Assembly (NCBI GenBank): GCA_003586115.2
Contig: QVOM02000001.1
Coordinates: 15,451,291-15,515,290, forward strand
Source of the DNA: Salvator merianae
Lineage: Eukaryota; Chordata; Lepidosauria; Squamata; Teiidae
Reading direction: 5' to 3'
Length of the DNA: 64,000 nucleotides
Shown: positions 58,806 through 64,000 of the stretch, piece after piece
How positions within the stretch are numbered: position 1 is the stretch's first letter
How the letters are laid out: every line of letters starts with the position of its first letter
Made by a program: the position numbers and the translations under genes
The notes under the pieces: model-generated
Told to the model about the DNA's origin: nothing
What the model saw: the letters and a program-made list of their open reading frames with translations, nothing else
Databases searched by the model: none

Positions 58806-61800
58806 GCAGAAGCCCCTCTCCGGGAGCAGCAGCCTCACCTACGAAGCAGACTGACAGGTAGATCTGCTACAAAGATTCTAAGCTAAATTTATCTCCCAGG
58901 CTCTGATTCACACTGAAGCATTTTGGCACACAATATTTCTAAGATTTTGAAAGAAGTATGCCATTAGAAATGGGTACCTTGTCTTATGATGAACAATCCA
59001 AATTACAATACAGCCATCTCCACAAAGAATATGCTTTTCCAAAGCAACCTGTCGGTATTGCCTGCAATACCACAAAGAGTTGGGAATTATCACTGGTTAC
59101 TGCAGCCTGCAGCAGTTCTGTGCTGAGACAGGAATCAGCATTATAATAAGGCAGTCAATCATTCTGTTAGAGGAGAATATTCTATATCCTAGGAATGTTA
59201 CAGGGTAGAAAGCTGGCAAACTCATCATCCTCTAATGCACTGTTTTCAGGCTGTATTCCAGAAAACCATAGGATTCCTTGGAGGCTTAACAAGGATTCCT
59301 CAGGTGAGAAGAGAGTAATGGCAGAAAAGCTTCCCTGACAGGCAGCTCACCACGGCTGCTCAATTGCCTCTGCATCCTCTAATACTCAGTTCACCCAAAG
59401 CAACTACAGAACCCATCAGAACTAGCTAGTCTCCTTCATGTACCAAGCTACATGTTTACAGTTGCTGCAGAACCTCTACAACAAGCAAGGGATCAGCAAA
59501 GACAAATGGTGCAGGAGTTACTCAGGAAACAAATCTCTTTAAAAAAAATATCCACAAAGCTAAAATACGTTTGAAAACCACAGTCTATTTGAAAATGTAA
59601 AATTTATGCATCAGTATATAACAAAATAAGATTAAGAGGCAGGTATGGAGACAGAATGGTTGATCTGTTACTATTTGAATCAGCAATCCTATTGAGGACA
59701 AATTAAATGCTTCTTCTGTTGCTCACACCCCAACACCCTCCACCACACAGACATTTCCCTGACTAACTCTGGAAGGAGGCAATAGTACAGTGAAATATTT
59801 CCTCAACTCCTACAATATTTCATTTGCCTGCTTGGGCAACACCTGCAGATCCCAGGCTGAGACTCCTGTTTTATAGCAGTCCCTGCTGGAGTCCCCTGAA
59901 ACTGCAGGTACAACAGTATGATCTCAAAAGCTAAGCAGCCAATTTTCCATAAAGATAGTGTCAAAAGAAGATTCAGTCCTTGACCTAGACTAAGTTAAAT
60001 CACCAATAAGAGGAGAAAAGTCACATTTCCTTGCTTGTAGAGAGTCGGAATAGTGCTTACCATATATGCAGGGCAGTAGAATTTATATATTTCTTTGCTA
60101 GAGGGACAAGCTTCCACAGCAGAGACAGCAAATAAACACACATTTTAAATCTATAATGAGCCCTGACTGGAAGGCCAGAAGCAGCATAAATTTCTCTCTG
60201 GAGGTTTCCAGTTCAAGCCAAGGGCTGCCTCGAGCAATCAACCATTAAAACAAGACGTTAAGAGTTACTGCACAGTTTATTCTGATCATTTAATTCTGAA
60301 GTTTCAATAAATTAAACTTCAATCAATTAAACTAGGTGTGCAACGGCCCAGATGGTCAGCATGATAACAGCAGCATTGCCATAAAGATTTTACAGCTGCC
60401 AGGACCCCAAGGAAGGATAGCGTTTGGTGAAGGAGATGAGATGGCAAGAAATATGTCAGTGTCTGTTTTATTTGCAGAAAGCTATTGAAGAACCACATGC
60501 AGGAGGCAAGATATTCCCATAAGGCTGCCTGGGGCCAGCACAGCTTACATGCATAGCAAGTATTTCCTGGAAAGAGGGAAAGCATTTCACTAAGATGCTG
60601 CTATTCCAAATCAAGGCACTTAAAATCCAGAGAAAACCAGCCTGCAGAGAGCAGGTGCTCCACAATAAAATGACATCCCGGGTTTTTGCTAATGCAGCAG
60701 AATTGCAGAAATTTAAAAATTAAAAAACTAATAATCTTCCCTGCAGATGGCAGCACTGGCAGTTTTATGCCAGTATTCCAACAGCAGTTCAATAGGTCAA
60801 AAGACTTATTTACTAAAGGTCTACTTTGCTTCATATTGAGGGCTTACCATAGCATTAGACAGAGAATAAGAAATTTCCTCCCAGTTCACCCTGGAGATAC
60901 TTATGGGTTTTGCTCGAAAGAGGGAATGGGAGAGAAAATTATCTTAGTTCATTGGTCAAGCTGTTGTTTGGTATGCAATTTACGCTCACCAAAAATTACA
61001 ACAGTGGGTTTTACTGGCACTGGAGGAATTGTACTGGTATTGCATTTGCAGGATGCCCTACTACCCTGCATGCTAAGTTTAAAAAAATTAAAGATTTTTG
61101 CCGGAAGAAGTGTTGACCTGAAGCTTCATATAAAGGGTTCAGGCCCTCTTAGCATTCCAAGACGCTCTTCCAAATATGTTCCTATTAACATTTATACATT
61201 ATTGACGAAGAGACATTAGATTCATCCCCTAGTACTCAGGTACAATTCCCTTCCAAACACCCTTCCTTCAAGCAAAGAGCTGCCTAACAGAGACACAGTG
61301 TTATGCCCATCATTTAATTCTCCGGCCTCTTAATGTGAAGGCATCCCAAGAAGGTCCACCCAACAGAATCCTAAATTCTTTAGGATATATCACATGCCTG
61401 TGATAAACAGTAGAAGACTGAACATAGGGGAAAATACAAATAGCCATTCTTCTATGTCAAAAAATAATTCCACTGGGGGGGGGGGGGGGAATCCCTACAG
61501 CTAAGTGATAAAATGAAGGGAGATATTGCAAAGTCTTTTCCCCAACATAATCTGTGCAACACTCAGTGGCTTATGAGTAACATAAGCCATCAAATAAGGC
61601 AACTAAGCTTGAGACTGATCTTATGTAGCATTTTGAATCTGATACTCTGCATAGATTTACTGTTCAATCAGCCACATTTCACAGGCCCGCATGCTTTTGA
61701 GGAACCTACCGTAAATACCTAGTGTCTCCTGGGCCTAGAGTTCTTTACAGTTGCTGCCTATTCACCTTCATTTTCCTCAGAAGTAATGAATGAGAAAAAT

Positions 61801-64000
61801 GGAACATGTCGTGTACTTCTTACTTTGCAGACAGCTGAGCCCAATGCAAAGTGGGCAATCACAACAGCAGTGAGTAGGAATGGGTCTACTGAGAGCCTTT
61901 TGTCCAGGTGACCCTTACTACTCCAAAACATTCATACCAAGATCAGTGCCTAGGAATAAACCCTTCTTCAAAAAGCTCTCTACTGTATAGTGCACTGATT
62001 TCCCCATCAGTTTCTCTTGGAAGCCGTTCAGTCATTGGGCCATTAAAAGAACACATTTTCTTACTGACAACAACAAAGGATGAGAGAGCCATTTGGTCAT
62101 AAAATATCATCCTGACTGAAGAGGATTGAGGAAAAAAAAGCAGTAAGTCTTCTTCAACCCCCCCACCCCACCATGCTTACACATGAGGAAGAATGTGAAA
62201 ATCCAAGTTAAATCTAAGATCAGCAATATGCATGCAGGAGCCATTATCAACAAATTAGTAAAAAATTAATCTAAAATAGTTTTGGATTCTTTTTTATAAG
62301 ATGGTAGAGAAATCTGGTCTTCCTTTCACATTAAATTCCATGGACTGGCCGTGATACAGACTTCTAAAAAGTCCTTCCTGCATTTACAAAATGTATTAAA
62401 CATTATCAGAGTGTTTTGCTAATGCTGCAGAAACATTTTGCATTTAGGAGAATACTATGCTATGTAGATAAAACATGCTAATTTAACAAACAGATACATG
62501 TAGGTGATTCTTCAGAATAAGCCAGGACCATAGAGTTTGGGGGTCATGAGTTCACCATGATTTCAACCCCAGCCTGCAAAGCATCTTTAAAACAAAGAGA
62601 TTCCAAATTGAAATCCACTATATATATTTTTAAAAAGCTATCCAGAAAATTTTCAAATGGGAACAGTATACTAAAAGGAAATACTAGCATTTCAAATCCC
62701 AACTTTAAGCCAGGCTTAAGGTAGGGTTTTATAACACAGTAAGTTACACTGCAGCTCAGCTTGTGTTCTGTGTGCACAAGTTCAACTGTAATTAAAATTT
62801 ATTTTCCTTGAGTATTGGTGCGTTGGAAGCTCCCAGCAAATCAAGATTTTGCCAAAGCCATTTCTTTAATCTTTAGGAAAGGAGCTTTCATAAAGGTGAA
62901 CAAAAGGTTCACAGTGCAATTCTAGAATATGTTCTGAGAAATACATCCTGTTGAGTTCAACATGACTTATTCCTTCATTATACCCAGCACTACATCTAAA
63001 AAATCTCAAACAGCATACCAGTGCAAAGTTTCTTGTGTACGAAATAGTTCTAACAAAAAGGGGAAATAGCTATGGCCTTCATGAGTCTCCAGAAGTGTCT
63101 AGCTGACCTGTAGAAATCAGGGTGTTGGAGCAGACAACTTTTTGATCCGATTCAGCAGGATTTAGTTTATATTTTTATCAGACTTTTTCTACCATCTGCC
63201 AAGGCTTCTGTAACAACTGCATGACAGAAAGGAAATTTAGAAGGTAAGGTCTTCATCACAATTCACTGGATTGTCCCAGTTCAATTACAGTTACATGAGA
63301 ATAATGTGTAAATCATAAGGCAGTATCCCTTATTTGTTTGTTCTGTAATTCTAATAATGCACTAATAAACTCCCTTAAACCAGCACGGAGGGAGCCAATG
63401 TGCAAGACTCTCTGGCTTCTAATTCAGGTGAGGCAGCTGTCTTTCGACTTTTCCAATAGTCACTGCTAATGACAATAATCCTGGAAAGGAGGTGTATCAG
63501 AGGACAGACTGGCTTGGGCTGCTATCCTGCTTTATTTATCCTAAGGTCATTTGGGCCGCTCCTGAAAGGTTCTGCTACTGAAAATTCTAGCACCTGGCTC
63601 CAGGTCAGAATCAGGAGAATAACTTGTCTTATATGGAAGGAACAAACACTATCTATTGATGAATATTCAAATTTGTATTCTCTCTTCCCAAGTGCGTGGG
63701 ATCTCATCTCCCTGCTGCAAAGGAATGAAGTTGCTTACCCCTGCATACCTGGACTGGAATATTACGCTTTAGACTGTCGTATAAGAATGTATGAGTGTTG
63801 CTAACTTATTTTTCCTTATAAGAGCTGACACTGATTTTTACAGCTGTCTGCCTTTTGTCCCTTGATAAAACTTCTGTATTTGTCTTTTGCGTATGTGTGC
63901 GCAACAGGACCCACTTCATTTTTTTTTTACTCTGCTATGCTTTATTGTGAAGGCTAACCACGCAAAAGCTTGGGCATGCCAACAGTTATAAGTAATTTAA
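58806..64000 (-). other. Intron 1 of COPZ1 continues to the window edge; no further exon found
   Basis: I looked for the short first coding exon (encoding about six residues, followed by a GT donor) and for a CpG-rich promoter. I found neither, so both probably lie past the right edge. The stretch holds a G15 run at 61475-61489 and a plus-strand open frame of 177 codons at 60686-61219 without recognisable motifs. Confidence 0.5.
61475..61489. repeat. G15 homopolymer
   Basis: The longest of at least ten G or C runs of nine or more bases in this window. It is prone to length variation and sequencing error. Confidence 0.9.

Noticed and set aside
1..64000. CRISPR arrays, operons, prophage or other bacterial systems
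   Set aside because: Spliced exons, an intronic microRNA, and SINE/LINE content show that this is vertebrate nuclear DNA. No regularly spaced direct repeats were seen.
1..64000. Endogenous retrovirus or LTR element
   Set aside because: I saw no paired long terminal repeats, primer-binding site or gag/pol motif. The reverse-transcriptase-like remnants fit CR1 or L1.

Overview
This window looks like vertebrate nuclear DNA, most likely from a squamate reptile. It is AT-rich and its few exons are far apart. The repeats are of sauropsid type: several CR1 LINE 3' ends, L2-type tails, tRNA- and 5S-derived SINEs including a Sauria-type SINE with a Bov-B-like tail, a mariner, fold-back MITEs and a young L1 tail. 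A gecko-like lizard is my best guess, but that rank is weakly supported.

Layout. From 1 to about 37.4 kb I found no gene I can defend. This part is a patchwork of transposon remnants and microsatellites. A CpG-rich segment at about 37.4-38.9 kb contains a good splice donor at 37795 and looks like a promoter with a noncoding first exon. A plus-strand gene for a Myb/SANT-like (trihelix) DNA-binding protein follows, with coding exons at 42105-42624 and 44014-44369 and a poly(A) signal at 44923. COPZ1 (coatomer subunit zeta-1) lies tail to tail with it on the minus strand. Its coding exons 2-9 run from 55603 down to the stop codon at 47113. Every exon has usable splice sites and phases, and the joined reading frame encodes 171 residues. 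The short first coding exon is not in the window, so its promoter probably lies beyond 64 kb. Intron 1 carries the microRNA gene MIR148B (58723-58805, minus strand), the same host-gene arrangement as in mammals.

How the genes relate. COPZ1 is a housekeeping vesicle-coat subunit and should be constitutively transcribed, carrying miR-148b along as an intronic passenger. The Myb/SANT-like gene is a separate, uncharacterised, probably transposon-derived regulator that converges on COPZ1. The roughly 2.2 kb between the two stop-proximal regions contains a 43-bp inverted repeat that could fold in either 3' transcript. The main points of interest are the uncharacterised Myb-like gene, that inverted repeat, a CR1 copy that ends about 7 bp from a COPZ1 splice donor, an unusually long unexplained open frame inside a COPZ1 intron, and several fold-back element families present in more than one copy.
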